Shown: positions 1 to 8,924, numbered from the stretch's first letter. The stretch is 64,000 nucleotides of DNA from Burkholderiales bacterium (GCA_020248665.1 JADCHE010000032.1:45372-109371), one strand, 5' to 3'. Notes: generated by a model from the sequence alone, not told the origin. Program-made: numbers and translations.

Positions 1-606
1 CGTGAAGCCGCCGCGCGCGCGCACGTTCGCGACGATGCGGCCGAGCTCGTCGAACGGGATCGAGGTGCCGGTCGGGTTCGCCGGCGAGGCGAGCAGCGCG
101 CCGCGCGTGCGTGCGCCCCAGTGCGCGTCGAGCAGGCCCTCGGTCATCTGGAAGCGCGTGTCGGCGAATACCGGCACCGGCTTCGGGGCGCCGTCGAAGG
201 CGGCGACGAAGTGCCGGTTGCACGGGTAGCTCGGGTCGGTGACCAGCACCTCGTCGCCGACGTCGACGAGCGCGCAGCACGCGAGCGACAGCGCGGCCGA
301 TGCGCCCGCCGTGACGACGATGCGCGCCGGGTCCACGTGCACGCCGTGCCGCTCGAGGTAGTCGCGCGCGATCGCCTCGCGCAGCGCGTGCAGCCCGAGC
401 GCCGATGTGTACTGGGTGTGGCCGGCGCGCACCGCGCGCTCGAGCGCGGCGACGACCGGCTCGGGGGCGGTGAAGTCGGGCTCGCCGATCGACAGGTGGA
501 TCACCGGGCGACCGGCGTGCTCGAGCGCCACCGCGCGCTTGACGAGTTCCATCACCTGGAATGGGGCGATCCTCGCGGTGCGGGCCGCGAGACGAAGGTC
601 GGACAT
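1..606 (-). CDS. PLP-dependent class I/II aminotransferase, N-terminal 202 codons (runs off the window start)
   Basis: Reading the complement from ATG at 606 gives an open frame to base 1. The protein begins MSDLRLAARTARIAPFQ and has the fold-type I aminotransferase landmarks: an IGEPDF segment near residue 45, a QYTSALGL segment, a glycine-rich VTAGASAAL cofactor-phosphate region, and SPANPTG, which carries the Asn that contacts PLP. The catalytic lysine would lie beyond the window. The family transfers amino groups between amino acids and 2-oxo acids (AspC, AlaA or DapC type); the substrate cannot be chosen from this half. It lies 81 nt downstream of the rhodanese gene on the same strand, with no clear terminator between, so they may be cotranscribed. 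Confidence 0.9.
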   Translation of the reverse strand, partial: MSDLRLAARTARIAPFQVMELVKRAVALEHAGRPVIHLSIGEPDFTAPEPVVAALERAVRAGHTQYTSALGLHALREAIARDYLERHGVHVDPARIVVTAGASAALSLACCALVDVGDEVLVTDPSYPCNRHFVAAFDGAPKPVPVFADTRFQMTEGLLDAHWGARTRGALLASPANPTGTSIPFDELGRIVANVRARGGFT

Positions 607-687
607 GGCGGGGGGGCGCGACGCGGCACGTCGCGCGCGGAGCGGTGGGCAGGGAAGGATTCTATCGCCCGCCGCCCCGACCCCCCC

Positions 688-1176
688 TCAGGACTGAAGC
701 CAGGGCAGCCCGGCCTTTCGCCAGCCGCCGACGGTGCCGCGCCGGCCCTGGTCGTCGAGGTCGCCCTCGAAGCCCTCCAGCACGTTCAGCGCCACTCGCC
801 ACCCGGCTCGCGTCGCGGCATCGGCCGCGCCCTGGGAGCGCACCCCGCTGCGGCACAGGAACATCACCGGCACGTCGACCGGCGCGTGCGCGCGCAGCTG
901 CTCGACGAAGCGCGGGTTCGGCGATTGCGCGCCGAACGCCCGCCACTCGACCAGCGGCACGCCGTCGACGCGGCCGACGAACGCCCACTCGGCCTCGGTG
1001 CGCACGTCGACGAGGGTCGCCGCGCCCGCGCGGTGGAGCGCCCAGGCCTCGGCCGGCGTCACGTCGCCGTGGTACGGCCGACCGCCGGCCGCTCGGGCCC
1101 GCGCGGCCGCGCGCTGCAGCACCGCGTCGAGGTCGGCGTCGGCGAGGTCGTTGTCGGTCGCGGTCGTGCGGGACAT
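688..1176 (-). CDS. rhodanese-like domain protein
   Basis: A 162-aa protein with one rhodanese domain (about residues 35-160). It has the TLVDVRTEAEW element and the active-site loop CRSGVRS with the nucleophilic Cys at 108, so it is probably catalytically competent in sulfur (persulfide) transfer. There is no signal peptide or membrane segment, so it should be cytoplasmic. The ATG at 1176 has an AAGGG-type ribosome site 8 nt upstream. Single-domain rhodaneses of this size are widespread and their physiological acceptor is rarely known. It is divergent from atzF across a 385-nt regulatory region and has no obvious link to the ureide genes. Confidence 0.88.
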   Translation of the reverse strand: MSRTTATDNDLADADLDAVLQRAAARARAAGGRPYHGDVTPAEAWALHRAGAATLVDVRTEAEWAFVGRVDGVPLVEWRAFGAQSPNPRFVEQLRAHAPVDVPVMFLCRSGVRSQGAADAATRAGWRVALNVLEGFEGDLDDQGRRGTVGGWRKAGLPWLQS

Positions 1177-1520
1177 GGTCGGGCCCTTCTCGTCGAGGTG
1201 CGCGGGAGCCTAGCGAGCGCGGCGCGAGCGGGGAAACAACCGTCGGGCATGAGCTCATCACCCGGGCCGCGAATCGGCCTACATGCCCGAAGGTGATGAA
1301 CGGATCTCGTTCGGTGCGTTCACGCTGCACGGCGGCTGCGCAGGCGATCGCGACGTCCGCATCGGCCGAGCGGCCGGTCGCACGCCACGGCCGCGCGCGG
1401 CGCCGCCGTGGTGCGCCGTGCCCCGCATCCGCGCGCCGCCGTGGCGAGCTGCCGTCGATGCAGCGCACCGAGGCTCAGTCCGGGCGGCCCATTGCGCACC
1501 GTCGCGGCGCACGGCGACCC
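1177..1520. other. intergenic region upstream of the atzF sigma-54 promoter
   Basis: Divergent spacer between the rhodanese gene and atzF. An open frame from 1283 is continuous with atzF but runs upstream of the sigma-54 promoter, so I read it as untranslated. The region contains several GTGCG/CGCAC half-sites, including the 12-mer GTCGCGGCGCAC at 1501-1512, which recurs upstream of the second operon at 11674-11685. These could be binding sites for an enhancer-binding protein, but that is not shown. Confidence 0.4.
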
Positions 1521-1536
1521 TGGCACGCTCGTTGCA
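1521..1536 (+). promoter_or_regulatory. sigma-54 (RpoN) promoter of atzF
   Basis: TGGCACG-N4-TTGCA is a full match to the -24/-12 consensus: GG at 1522-1523 and GC at 1534-1535, correctly spaced. It predicts a transcription start near 1547. RpoN dependence fits nitrogen-limitation control of allophanate use. It needs an enhancer-binding activator, and none is encoded in this window. Confidence 0.8.
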
Positions 1537-1552
1537 TGGACGTGGACACTCT

Positions 1553-1564
1553 CTTGTATACATG
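1553..1564. promoter_or_regulatory. putative GntR-type operator in the atzF leader
   Basis: CTTGTATACATG has the perfect core palindrome TGTATACA and looks like FCD/FadR-type GntR sites. It spans about +7 to +18 from the predicted sigma-54 start, a position suited to repression by roadblock. The same element, with one base changed, lies at the same distance from the sigma-54 promoter at 11759. The likely binder is the GntR protein encoded at 10937-11605 (inference). Confidence 0.6.
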
Positions 1565-3424
1565 ATGGCGTCCAAGCTGATCCAGACCATGGCCGTCTCC
1601 CCGTCGTCCGTGCCCGTCGCCACCGGCGACCGGATCGGCGACCGGCTCGCGGCCGCGCGCTCCGCGTCCGATCCGGCCGCGCACGTGGAGGCGCTGCTGC
1701 GCGCCGAGCTGCGCCGCGACCGCGGCCCGAACCCGGTGTGGATCGCGAGGGTCGACGACGCGGCGCTCGACGCGCAACTCGCCGGCCTGCGAGCGCGGCT
1801 CGCCACGGTCGGCGGCGACCCGTCGCGGCTGCCGCTGTTCGGCGTGCCGTTCGCGGTGAAGGACAACATCGACGTCGAGGGCTTCGACACGACCGCCGGC
1901 TGCCCGGCCTTCGCCTACCGGCCCGCCGCCGACGCGGCGGTCGTCGCGCGGCTGCGCGAAGCCGGCGCGATCGTGCTGGGCAAGACCAACCTCGACCAGT
2001 TCGCGACCGGGCTCAACGGCACGCGCTCCCCCTTCGGGCCGGTCGGTTCGGCGCCCGACCCGCGCTATGTCTCGGGTGGCTCGAGCAGCGGCTCCGCGGT
2101 CGCGGTCGCGCGCGGCGAGGTCCTGTTCTCGCTCGGCACCGACACGGCGGGCTCGGGCCGCGTGCCCGCGACGCTCAACGGGATCGTCGGCGTCAAGCCG
2201 ACCCGAGGGCTGCTGTCGAACCGCGGCGTGGTGCCCGCGTGCCGGGCGCTCGACTGCGTGTCGATCTTCGCGGCCGACCTCGGCGGCGCCGCGCGCGTGC
2301 TCGCCGTCGCGCGGGGCTTCGACGCCGCCGATCCGTACTCGCGCGACGCGGCGCGTGACGGGCTGTCCGACGCCGGCTGGTCCGCACCGCCGTCGCGCCT
2401 CTCGATCCCGCGCGCGCCGGAGTTCTTCGGCGACCCGCTGCAGCGCGCGGCCTGGGACGCGACGCTCGCCCGGCTGCGTGCCGCCGGCGTCGAGCTGGTC
2501 GAGGTCGACACCGCGCCGCTCGCCGAGGCGGCGGCGATGCTCTACGAGGGGCCGTGGGTCGCCGAGCGGGACGCCGCGGTGGGCGACTTCGCCCGCGCCC
2601 ATCCCGAGGCCGTGCACCCGGTCGTCGCCGCGATCGTCACCGGCCGCGCCGGCAGCGCGCGCGACGCGTTCGAGGCCGCCTACCGGCTCGCCGCGCTGCG
2701 TCGCGAGGCCGAGCCCGCCTGGCGCGAGCACGCCGCGCTGCTGCTGCCGGGCGTGCCGACGACCTACACCATCGAGGCGATGCTCGCCGATCCGGTGGTG
2801 CTCAACAGCCGGCTCGGCGTCTACACCAACTTCGCGAACCTGCTCGACCTGTCGGCGCTGAACGTCCCGGCGGGGGCGCGCGCCGACGGGCTGCCCTTCG
2901 GCGTGTCGCTGATCGGCGCGGCCTTCGCCGACGAGCGACTGCTCGGGCTCGCGGGCCGGCTCGCGCCGTCGCTCTCGGGCGTGGATGCGCCCGTCGCGAC
3001 CGGCCCCGTCGAGCCGCTCGCCGACGCGCACGCCGTGCCGATCGCCGTCGTCGGCGCGCACCTGTCCGGCCTGCCGCTGAACGGGCAGCTGACTTCGCGC
3101 GGCGCGCGGCTGATCTCGCGCACCCGCACCGCGCCCCGCTACCGGCTCTACGCACTGCCGGGCACCACGCCCGCGCGCCCGGGGATGGTCCGCGACGAGG
3201 CGGGCGCAGCGCTCGAGATCGAGGTCTGGACGCTGCCGCGCGCGGGCTGGGCGTCGTTCGTCGAAGGCATCCCGGCGCCGCTCGCGATCGGCACGGTGGA
3301 GACCGCCGAGGGGCATCGGGTGAAGGGGTTCCTGTGCGAGCCGCATGCGCTCGCCGGGGCCGAGGAAGTCACCGCGTTCGGCGGCTGGCGCGCGTACGTC
3401 GCATCGCTGGCCGCGCATCGTTGA
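1562..3424 (+). CDS. atzF: allophanate hydrolase
   Basis: A protein of about 620 aa with the two-part structure of AtzF. The amidase-signature domain (about 90-480) carries Lys100 (FAVKDNID), the SGGSSSGS loop at 171-178 and nucleophile Ser198 (TDTAGSGR). The C-terminal allophanate-hydrolase domain (about 490-620) contains GVKPTR-independent motifs such as NGQL and GFLCEP. It converts allophanate (urea-1-carboxylate) to two CO2 and two NH3 in the cytoplasm, the last step of biuret, cyanurate and urea-carboxylase pathways. No urea carboxylase is nearby, so allophanate probably comes from the atzE/atzH or biuH products. The start is uncertain: ATGs at 1562, 1565 and 1589 all lack a good ribosome site. 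1562 is the first ATG after the predicted transcription start; 1589 would leave a longer leader. Confidence 0.92.
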   Translation: MMASKLIQTMAVSPSSVPVATGDRIGDRLAAARSASDPAAHVEALLRAELRRDRGPNPVWIARVDDAALDAQLAGLRARLATVGGDPSRLPLFGVPFAVKDNIDVEGFDTTAGCPAFAYRPAADAAVVARLREAGAIVLGKTNLDQFATGLNGTRSPFGPVGSAPDPRYVSGGSSSGSAVAVARGEVLFSLGTDTAGSGRVPATLNGIVGVKPTRGLLSNRGVVPACRALDCVSIFAADLGGAARVLAVARGFDAADPYSRDAARDGLSDAGWSAPPSRLSIPRAPEFFGDPLQRAAWDATLARLRAAGVELVEVDTAPLAEAAAMLYEGPWVAERDAAVGDFARAHPEAVHPVVAAIVTGRAGSARDAFEAAYRLAALRREAEPAWREHAALLLPGVPTTYTIEAMLADPVVLNSRLGVYTNFANLLDLSALNVPAGARADGLPFGVSLIGAAFADERLLGLAGRLAPSLSGVDAPVATGPVEPLADAHAVPIAVVGAHLSGLPLNGQLTSRGARLISRTRTAPRYRLYALPGTTPARPGMVRDEAGAALEIEVWTLPRAGWASFVEGIPAPLAIGTVETAEGHRVKGFLCEPHALAGAEEVTAFGGWRAYVASLAAHR

Positions 3425-3440
3425 AGCCAAGGAGCATCGA

Positions 3441-5045
3441 GTGGATCGTCGCCGTTTCGTCCAGGGTTCCGCCGCGCTCGCCGGCGCGTCGGTCGCCACG
3501 CAGCCCGCGCTCGCGCAGTCCGAGCGCCGCAAGGAGCTGCTGATCGTCGCCAACGAGTTCGGGCCGAACTCGCTCGACATCCACACCGTCGGCGCGAACC
3601 GCCCGAGCTACGGGGTGTCCTGGGTCTGCTATGACCGGCTGATGACCTTCGGGAAGAAGACGCTGCCCAACGGCCAGGTCACCTACGACTTCGCGAAGCT
3701 CGAGCCCGAGCTCGCCGAGTCGTGGATCGTCGCACCCGACAACTCGCACGTGATCTTCAGGCTGCGGCGCAACGCGAAGTTCCACGACGGCGCGCCGGTC
3801 ACCGCGAAGGACGTGAAGTGGTCGTTCGACCGAGCGGTCAGCGTCGGCGGCTTCCCGACCTTCCAGATGTCCGCCGGCTCGCTCGAGAAGCCCGAGCAGT
3901 TCGTCGTCGTCGACGACCACACCTTCCGCGTGAACTTCCTGCGTCCCGACAAGATGACGATGATGGACATGGCGGTGCCCGTGCCCTGCGTCTTCAACTC
4001 GGAGCTGGTGAAGAAGAACGCGACGAAGGAGGACCCCTGGGGCCTGCAGTGGACCAAGAACAACGTCGCGGGGGGCGGCGCTTACAAGGTCGAGGCCTGG
4101 CGGCCCGGGCAGGAGATCGTCTACGTCCGCAACGACGACTGGAAGAGCGGCCCGCTGCCGAAGATCCGCCGCGTGATCCAGCGTGACGTGCCGAACGCGG
4201 GCACGCGCCGCGCGCTGCTGCTCAAGGGCGACATCGACATGACCTACGACATGCCGCCCAAGGACTTCGGCGAGCTGGCGAAGGAGCCGTCGCTCAAGGT
4301 GGTGTCGACGCCGATCGAGAACGCGATCTGGTACGTCGGAATGAACGTGAAGAACAAGCCGTTCTCCGACGTGCGCGTCCGCCAGGCGGTCGCGCTCGCG
4401 ATCCCGTACGACAAGATGAACGACGTCGCGGTGTACGGCCGCGCGATCAAGCTCTACGGCGGTTCCAACGAACCGAAGCAGCCGATTTGGCCGCAGCCGC
4501 ACGGCTGGAAGACCGACCTCGACCGCGCGAAGGCACTGCTCAAGGAGGCGGGCTACGAGAGCGGCTTCGAGACGACGCTGTCGTTCGACCTCGGCTCGGC
4601 GACCACCAACGAGCCTATGGCGGTGCTGCTGCAGGAGTCGCTCGCGCAGCTCGGCATCAAGGTGCAGATCCAGAAGATCCCCGGCGCGAACTGGCGCGCG
4701 GCGCTGCTGAAGAAGGACATGCCGCTGATCGTCAACCGCTTCGGCGGATGGCTGAACTATCCCGAGTACTTCTTCTTCTGGTGCTACCACGGACAGAACG
4801 CGGTGTTCAACACCATGTCCTACCAGAACCCGAAGCTCGACAAGATGATCGAGAACGCGCGCTTCCCCGAGAACAAGCTGATCTACGACTCGGAGGTGCG
4901 CGCGATGGTCAAGCTGGTCAACGAGGACGTGCCGCGGATCCCCCTGTTCCAGCCGCTGATGGACGTGGCGATGCGCAAGGACGTGTCGGGCTACATGTAC
5001 TGGTTCCACCTGCAGCCGGACTTCCGCAACCTGTCGAAGACCTGA
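3441..5045 (+). CDS. ABC transporter substrate-binding protein, peptide/nickel family 5 (DppA-like)
   Basis: A 534-aa SBP_bac_5 protein. The GTG start at 3441 is chosen because AAGGAG lies at 3429-3434 and because it gives a twin-arginine-type leader (DRRRFVQGSAAL ... AQS) at the true N-terminus. Family landmarks include LAESWIV, NAKFHDGAPVTAKDVKWSFDR and DVRVRQAVALAI. It is the periplasmic receptor for the permeases and ATPases at 7027-10896, from which it is separated by atzG, atzE and atzH. The family binds oligopeptides and many other compounds; the enclosed enzymes suggest a ureide or amide-type ligand. It begins 16 nt after atzF, so it probably belongs to the same transcript. Confidence 0.9.
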   Translation: MDRRRFVQGSAALAGASVATQPALAQSERRKELLIVANEFGPNSLDIHTVGANRPSYGVSWVCYDRLMTFGKKTLPNGQVTYDFAKLEPELAESWIVAPDNSHVIFRLRRNAKFHDGAPVTAKDVKWSFDRAVSVGGFPTFQMSAGSLEKPEQFVVVDDHTFRVNFLRPDKMTMMDMAVPVPCVFNSELVKKNATKEDPWGLQWTKNNVAGGGAYKVEAWRPGQEIVYVRNDDWKSGPLPKIRRVIQRDVPNAGTRRALLLKGDIDMTYDMPPKDFGELAKEPSLKVVSTPIENAIWYVGMNVKNKPFSDVRVRQAVALAIPYDKMNDVAVYGRAIKLYGGSNEPKQPIWPQPHGWKTDLDRAKALLKEAGYESGFETTLSFDLGSATTNEPMAVLLQESLAQLGIKVQIQKIPGANWRAALLKKDMPLIVNRFGGWLNYPEYFFFWCYHGQNAVFNTMSYQNPKLDKMIENARFPENKLIYDSEVRAMVKLVNEDVPRIPLFQPLMDVAMRKDVSGYMYWFHLQPDFRNLSKT

Positions 5046-5057
5046 AGGGGGCGCGCG

Positions 5058-5240
5058 ATGGACCGCGAGGCGATCGTGGCGTGGGTGAGGGCGGGTGCGG
5101 CGCTGCTGGAGCTGCCCGCGGCGACGGCCGACGAGGCCGCGGTGGTCGAGAACCTCGAGCGGCTCGCGGCGATCGCGGCCGCGCTCGAGCGCGTCGACAT
5201 CGGGCCGGAGGTCGAGCCGATCACGGTGTTCTTGCGATGA
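5058..5240 (+). CDS. atzG: AtzG-like subunit (DUF4089)
   Basis: A 60-residue, mostly helical protein of the size and composition of AtzG/HpxX (DUF4089), a relative of the GatC subunit of transamidosomes. In the s-triazine pathway AtzG forms a complex with AtzE and is needed for AtzE stability. Here it directly precedes atzE with an ATGA overlap at 5237-5240, which supports translational coupling and a 1:1 complex. An AAGGGGG ribosome site sits 6 nt before the ATG. It has no catalytic motif of its own. Confidence 0.85.
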   Translation: MDREAIVAWVRAGAALLELPAATADEAAVVENLERLAAIAAALERVDIGPEVEPITVFLR

Positions 5241-6607
5241 GCGTCCACGCGTCGATCGCCTCGACGCTCGAGCGGATCGAGCGGCACGACCCGCGGGTGA
5301 ACGCGTTCACCGCGGTGCTGCGCGAGCGCGCGCTGCGGCGCGCCGCCGGGATCGACGCGGCGCACGCGGCCGGCGAGGCCTCGGTCGGACCGCTCGCCGG
5401 CGTGCCGTTCGCGGTGAAGAACCTGTTCGACGTTGCGGGCCTGGTGACGCTCGCCGGCTCGCGGATCGAGCGCGAGCGGCCCGGCGCCGCGCCAGCCGCG
5501 TCCGACGCGACCGCGGTCACCCGGCTCGAGGCGGCCGGCGCGATCCTCGTCGGCGCGCTGAACATGGACGAGTACGCCTACGGCTTCACGACCGAGAACA
5601 CGCACTACGGGCCCACCCGCAATCCGCACGACCTGGAGCGCATGGCCGGCGGCTCGTCGGGCGGCTCGGGCGCGGCGGTCGCCGCGGGCCTCGTGCCGAT
5701 CACGCTCGGCACCGACACCAACGGCTCGATCCGCGTGCCCGCGTCGCTGTGTGGCGCCTTCGGGCTGCGCCCGACCTTCGGACGGCTGTCGCGCGGCGGC
5801 ACCTTCCCGTTCGTCGCCTCGCTCGACACGATCGGACCGCTCGCCCGCACGGTGCGGGACCTCGCGCTCTCGTACGATGCGATGCAGGGGCCCGATCCGC
5901 GCGACCCGGGCTGCGCGCAGCGGGCGCGCGAGCCCGCGTGCCCGGCGCTGCGCGCGGACCCGGAGGCCAACCTGCACGGGCTGCGCATCGCGCGGCTCGG
6001 CGGCTGGTTCGAAGCGATGGCGACGCCCGAGGCGGTCGCAGCCGTCGACGCCGCGGCCGCCGCGATCGGCGCGCACCGATCGGTCGGCCGCGCCGAATGG
6101 CCGGACGCCGAGCTCGGGCGCGGCGCCGCGTTCGTGATCACGGCCGCGGAGGGCGGGGCGCTGCACCTCGACGACCTGCGCCTCCGCTACGACGCGATGG
6201 AGCCGCACTCGCGCGCCCGCTTCCTCGCCGGCGCGCTCGCGCCGGCCGCCTGGGTGCACCGCGCGCACAGGGTGCGCCGCACCTACATCGAGCGCGTCGA
6301 CGCGCTGTTCGACGAGCACGACGTTCTGCTCGCACCCGCGGTGCCGGTCGTCGCGCCGCGGATCGGCGAGGACTGGATCGAGGTGCGGGGTCGGCGGCTG
6401 CCGTCGCGACCGAGCATGGGCGTGCTGACGCAGCCGGTGTCCTGCGCCGGGCTGCCGGTCGTCGCCGCGCCGATCCGCCGCGATGGGCTGCCGATCGCGA
6501 TCCAGGTGATCGCGGCGCCCTGGCGCGAGGACCACGCGCTGCGGGTCGCGGCCGCGCTCGAGCAGCTCGGGGTCGCCGTGGCGCCGGTCGCGGCATCCTT
6601 CGCCTGA
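5237..6607 (+). CDS. atzE: AtzE-family amidohydrolase (1-carboxybiuret or oxalurate-pathway type)
   Basis: A 456-aa amidase-signature enzyme. The triad is visible as Lys61 (FAVKNLFDV), Ser140/141 (GGSSGGSG) and nucleophile Ser164 (TDTNGSIR). AtzE releases ammonia from 1-carboxybiuret; the close relative HpxY belongs to oxalurate/purine catabolism. The preceding AtzG-like and following AtzH-like genes match the trio seen in both pathways. AtzF and BiuH in the same island favour the carboxybiuret role, while absence of an HpxW-type oxamate hydrolase in the window argues mildly against the oxalurate role. The ATG at 5237 overlaps the atzG stop. A much longer upstream frame in the same phase is only an antisense-free coding shadow over dppA. 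Confidence 0.88.
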   Translation: MSVHASIASTLERIERHDPRVNAFTAVLRERALRRAAGIDAAHAAGEASVGPLAGVPFAVKNLFDVAGLVTLAGSRIERERPGAAPAASDATAVTRLEAAGAILVGALNMDEYAYGFTTENTHYGPTRNPHDLERMAGGSSGGSGAAVAAGLVPITLGTDTNGSIRVPASLCGAFGLRPTFGRLSRGGTFPFVASLDTIGPLARTVRDLALSYDAMQGPDPRDPGCAQRAREPACPALRADPEANLHGLRIARLGGWFEAMATPEAVAAVDAAAAAIGAHRSVGRAEWPDAELGRGAAFVITAAEGGALHLDDLRLRYDAMEPHSRARFLAGALAPAAWVHRAHRVRRTYIERVDALFDEHDVLLAPAVPVVAPRIGEDWIEVRGRRLPSRPSMGVLTQPVSCAGLPVVAAPIRRDGLPIAIQVIAAPWREDHALRVAAALEQLGVAVAPVAASFA

Positions 6608-6628
6608 ACCCGCGGCGAGGAGGCCACC

Positions 6629-7030
6629 ATGATCGACGACACCCAGCTCAACCTGCCCGACGTGCTCGCCGAGGTCGGGGCGGCGTTCGAGCGCTATGAG
6701 CGCGCCCTCGTCTCGAACGACATCGCGGTGCTCGACGAGCTGTTCTGGAACCACCCGATGACGCTGCGCTTCGGGGCGACCGAGAACCTCTGGAGCTACG
6801 ACGAGATCGCGGCCTTCCGCGCCTCGCGGCCCTCGGTCGGGCTGCAGCGGCGCATCGTGAGGAAGGTGATCCAGACGTTCGGCCGCGACTTCGCCACCGC
6901 GAGCGTGCAGTTCGAGCGCGAGGGCCGGCCGGGCTGGGTCGGCCGCCAGCAGCAGACCTGGGTGCGCACCGCCGCCGGCTGGCGCGTGGTCGCCGCGCAC
7001 GTCAGCTTCATGGGCCTGCCGCCGCCGTGA
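6629..7030 (+). CDS. atzH: AtzH/HpxZ-like protein (DUF3225)
   Basis: A 133-aa protein of the NTF2-like AtzH/HpxZ family, with the characteristic [19 protein letters not shown] opening, the [12 protein letters not shown] segment and a C-terminal [17 protein letters not shown] strand. AtzH acts on 1,3-dicarboxyurea made by AtzE and channels it to allophanate; HpxZ has the corresponding place in oxalurate operons. A strong GAGGAGG ribosome site lies 6 nt before the ATG. Its stop overlaps the GTG start of the next permease gene (GTGA at 7027-7030), which ties the enzyme trio to the transporter in one operon. Confidence 0.85.
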   Translation: MIDDTQLNLPDVLAEVGAAFERYERALVSNDIAVLDELFWNHPMTLRFGATENLWSYDEIAAFRASRPSVGLQRRIVRKVIQTFGRDFATASVQFEREGRPGWVGRQQQTWVRTAAGWRVVAAHVSFMGLPPP

Positions 7031-8040
7031 TTCGCCTCGCGCTGCTGCGGATCGTCGGCGCGCTGCCGAACCTGCTCGGGGTGATCGTCGTCACCTTCCT
7101 GCTGACGCGAGCGTTGCCCGGCGACCCGGCCGCGTACTTCGCCGGGCAGTCGGCCTCCGAGGAAGCGATCGAGCAGATCCGCGCGAAGCTCGGGCTCGAT
7201 CGGTCGCTGCCCGAGCAGTTCGTGGCCTACGTGGGCGATCTCGCCCGCGGCGAGCTCGGCCAGTCGCTGTCGACCGGCCAGTCCGTCGCGAGCGAACTCG
7301 CCGCGCGGCTGCCCGCATCGATCGAGCTGACGCTGGTGGCGCTGCTGCTCGCGGTCGTGGTGTCGCTGCCGCTCGGCGTGGCGGCGGCGGTCCGGCAGGG
7401 CTCGTGGGTCGACCAGCTCGCCCGCCTCGTCACCACCGCGGGCGTGTCGCTGCCGGTGTTCTTCACCGGGCTGCTGCTGACCTGGCTGCTGTACTTCAAG
7501 CTCGGCTGGGCACCGTCGCCGATCGGCCGGCTCGACCCGTCGTTCTCGCCGCCCCCGACGGTCACCGGGCTGTACCTCGTCGACGCGCTGCTCGCGCGCG
7601 ACCTCGAGCTGTGGCGCGCCTGCGCCGGCCAGCTGGTGATGCCGGCGGTGACGATGGCGCTCTTCGTGCTCGCGCCGATCACGCGGATGACGCGCGCCTC
7701 GATGCTGTCGGTGCTGTCGGCCGACTTCGTGCGGACCGCGCGGGCGCTCGGGCTGCGCACCTCGACGGTGCTGGTGCGCTACGCCCTGCGCAACGCGCTG
7801 CTGCCGGTGGTGACCACGCTCGGCATGGTGTTCTCGTTCCTGCTCGGTTCGAACGTGCTGGTCGAGAAGGTCTTCGCGTGGCCCGGCATCGGCTCGTTCG
7901 CGATCGAGTCGCTGACCGCGTCCGACTACGCGCCGGTGCAGGGCTTCGTGCTTGCGATGGGCGTGCTGTACGTGCTGCTCAACCTCGCGATCGACCTCGC
8001 CTACCTGCTGATCGATCCGCGGGTCGCGATGCAGGGCTGA
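7027..8040 (+). CDS. ABC transporter permease, DppB family
   Basis: A 337-aa inner-membrane permease with about six hydrophobic segments. It shows the DppB N-terminal signature ([27 protein letters not shown]) and the cytoplasmic EAA-type loop ([24 protein letters not shown]) that docks the ATPase. It starts with GTG overlapping the atzH stop. It pairs with the DppC-like permease at 8049 and the binding protein at 3441. Confidence 0.93.
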   Translation: MIRLALLRIVGALPNLLGVIVVTFLLTRALPGDPAAYFAGQSASEEAIEQIRAKLGLDRSLPEQFVAYVGDLARGELGQSLSTGQSVASELAARLPASIELTLVALLLAVVVSLPLGVAAAVRQGSWVDQLARLVTTAGVSLPVFFTGLLLTWLLYFKLGWAPSPIGRLDPSFSPPPTVTGLYLVDALLARDLELWRACAGQLVMPAVTMALFVLAPITRMTRASMLSVLSADFVRTARALGLRTSTVLVRYALRNALLPVVTTLGMVFSFLLGSNVLVEKVFAWPGIGSFAIESLTASDYAPVQGFVLAMGVLYVLLNLAIDLAYLLIDPRVAMQG

Positions 8041-8048
8041 GCCAGCCG

Positions 8049-8924
8049 ATGAGCGCAGTCCCGTCGTCCGCTGCCCCCGCCGCACCGCGCGGCGGGCACC
8101 TGCGCTACGTGCTGACCGAGAACCCGGTCACCGCGATCGCCGCGCTGCTGTTCGCGGGGCTGGTCGCACTGGCGATCCTCGGGCCGTGGCTCGCGCCGCA
8201 CGACCCGCTCGCGACCGCGCCCGCGCGCGCGCTGCAGCCGCCGTCGGTCGCGCACTGGTTCGGCACCGACGCGCTCGGGCGCGACATCCTGTCGCGCTGC
8301 ATCGTCGCCGCACGGCTCGACCTCGGACTCGCGGTCGCCGCGGTCGCGCTGTCCTTCGCGGTCGGCGCGACGCTCGGCGCGGCAGCGGGCTTCTTCGGCG
8401 GCTGGCCCGACCGGATCGTCTCGCGCGTCGCCGACACGATCATGGCCTTCCCGCTCTTCGTGCTCGCGATGGGCATCGTCGCGGCGCTCGGCAACACGCT
8501 CGCGAACATCGTCATCGCGACCGCCATCGTCAACCTGCCGTTCTACATCCGCGTCGCGCGCGCCGAGGCGAACGTGCGGCGCGAGGCGGGCTTCGTCGAG
8601 TCGGCACGCCTCGCCGGCAACGGCGAGTGGGGCGTGCTGATGCGCCACGTGTTCCCGAACCTGCTGCCGCCGATCGCGGTGCAGGTGTCGCTGAACATGG
8701 GCTGGGCGATCCTGAACGCGGCGGGCCTGTCGTTCATCGGGCTGGGCGTGCGGCCGCCGACCCCGGAGTGGGGGATCATGGTCGCCGAGGGCGCGCAGTA
8801 CATCGTGTCCGGCGAGTGGTGGGTCGCGCTCTTCCCGGGCGCGATGCTGATGCTCGCGGTGTTCTCGTTCAACCTGCTGGGCGATGCGCTGCGCGACCTG
8901 CTCGACCCGAGGCGGCGCACGTGA
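8049..8924 (+). CDS. ABC transporter permease, DppC family
   Basis: A 291-aa permease with an N-terminal segment LAPHDPLATAPARALQPPS and the motif HWFGTDALGRDILSR, both typical of DppC/OppC proteins. The EAA loop (ESARLAGNGEWGVLMRHVFPN) is present. The ATG at 8049 is 8 nt past the dppB stop. Its own stop overlaps the GTG start of the first ATPase. It forms the transmembrane channel with the DppB-like subunit. Confidence 0.93.
   Translation: MSAVPSSAAPAAPRGGHLRYVLTENPVTAIAALLFAGLVALAILGPWLAPHDPLATAPARALQPPSVAHWFGTDALGRDILSRCIVAARLDLGLAVAAVALSFAVGATLGAAAGFFGGWPDRIVSRVADTIMAFPLFVLAMGIVAALGNTLANIVIATAIVNLPFYIRVARAEANVRREAGFVESARLAGNGEWGVLMRHVFPNLLPPIAVQVSLNMGWAILNAAGLSFIGLGVRPPTPEWGIMVAEGAQYIVSGEWWVALFPGAMLMLAVFSFNLLGDALRDLLDPRRRT

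Noticed and set aside
1283..1561. Upstream extension of allophanate hydrolase by 93 codons
   Set aside because: It would lie upstream of and across the predicted sigma-54 promoter and operator, and its sequence is Arg/Ala-rich and unlike AtzF N-termini.
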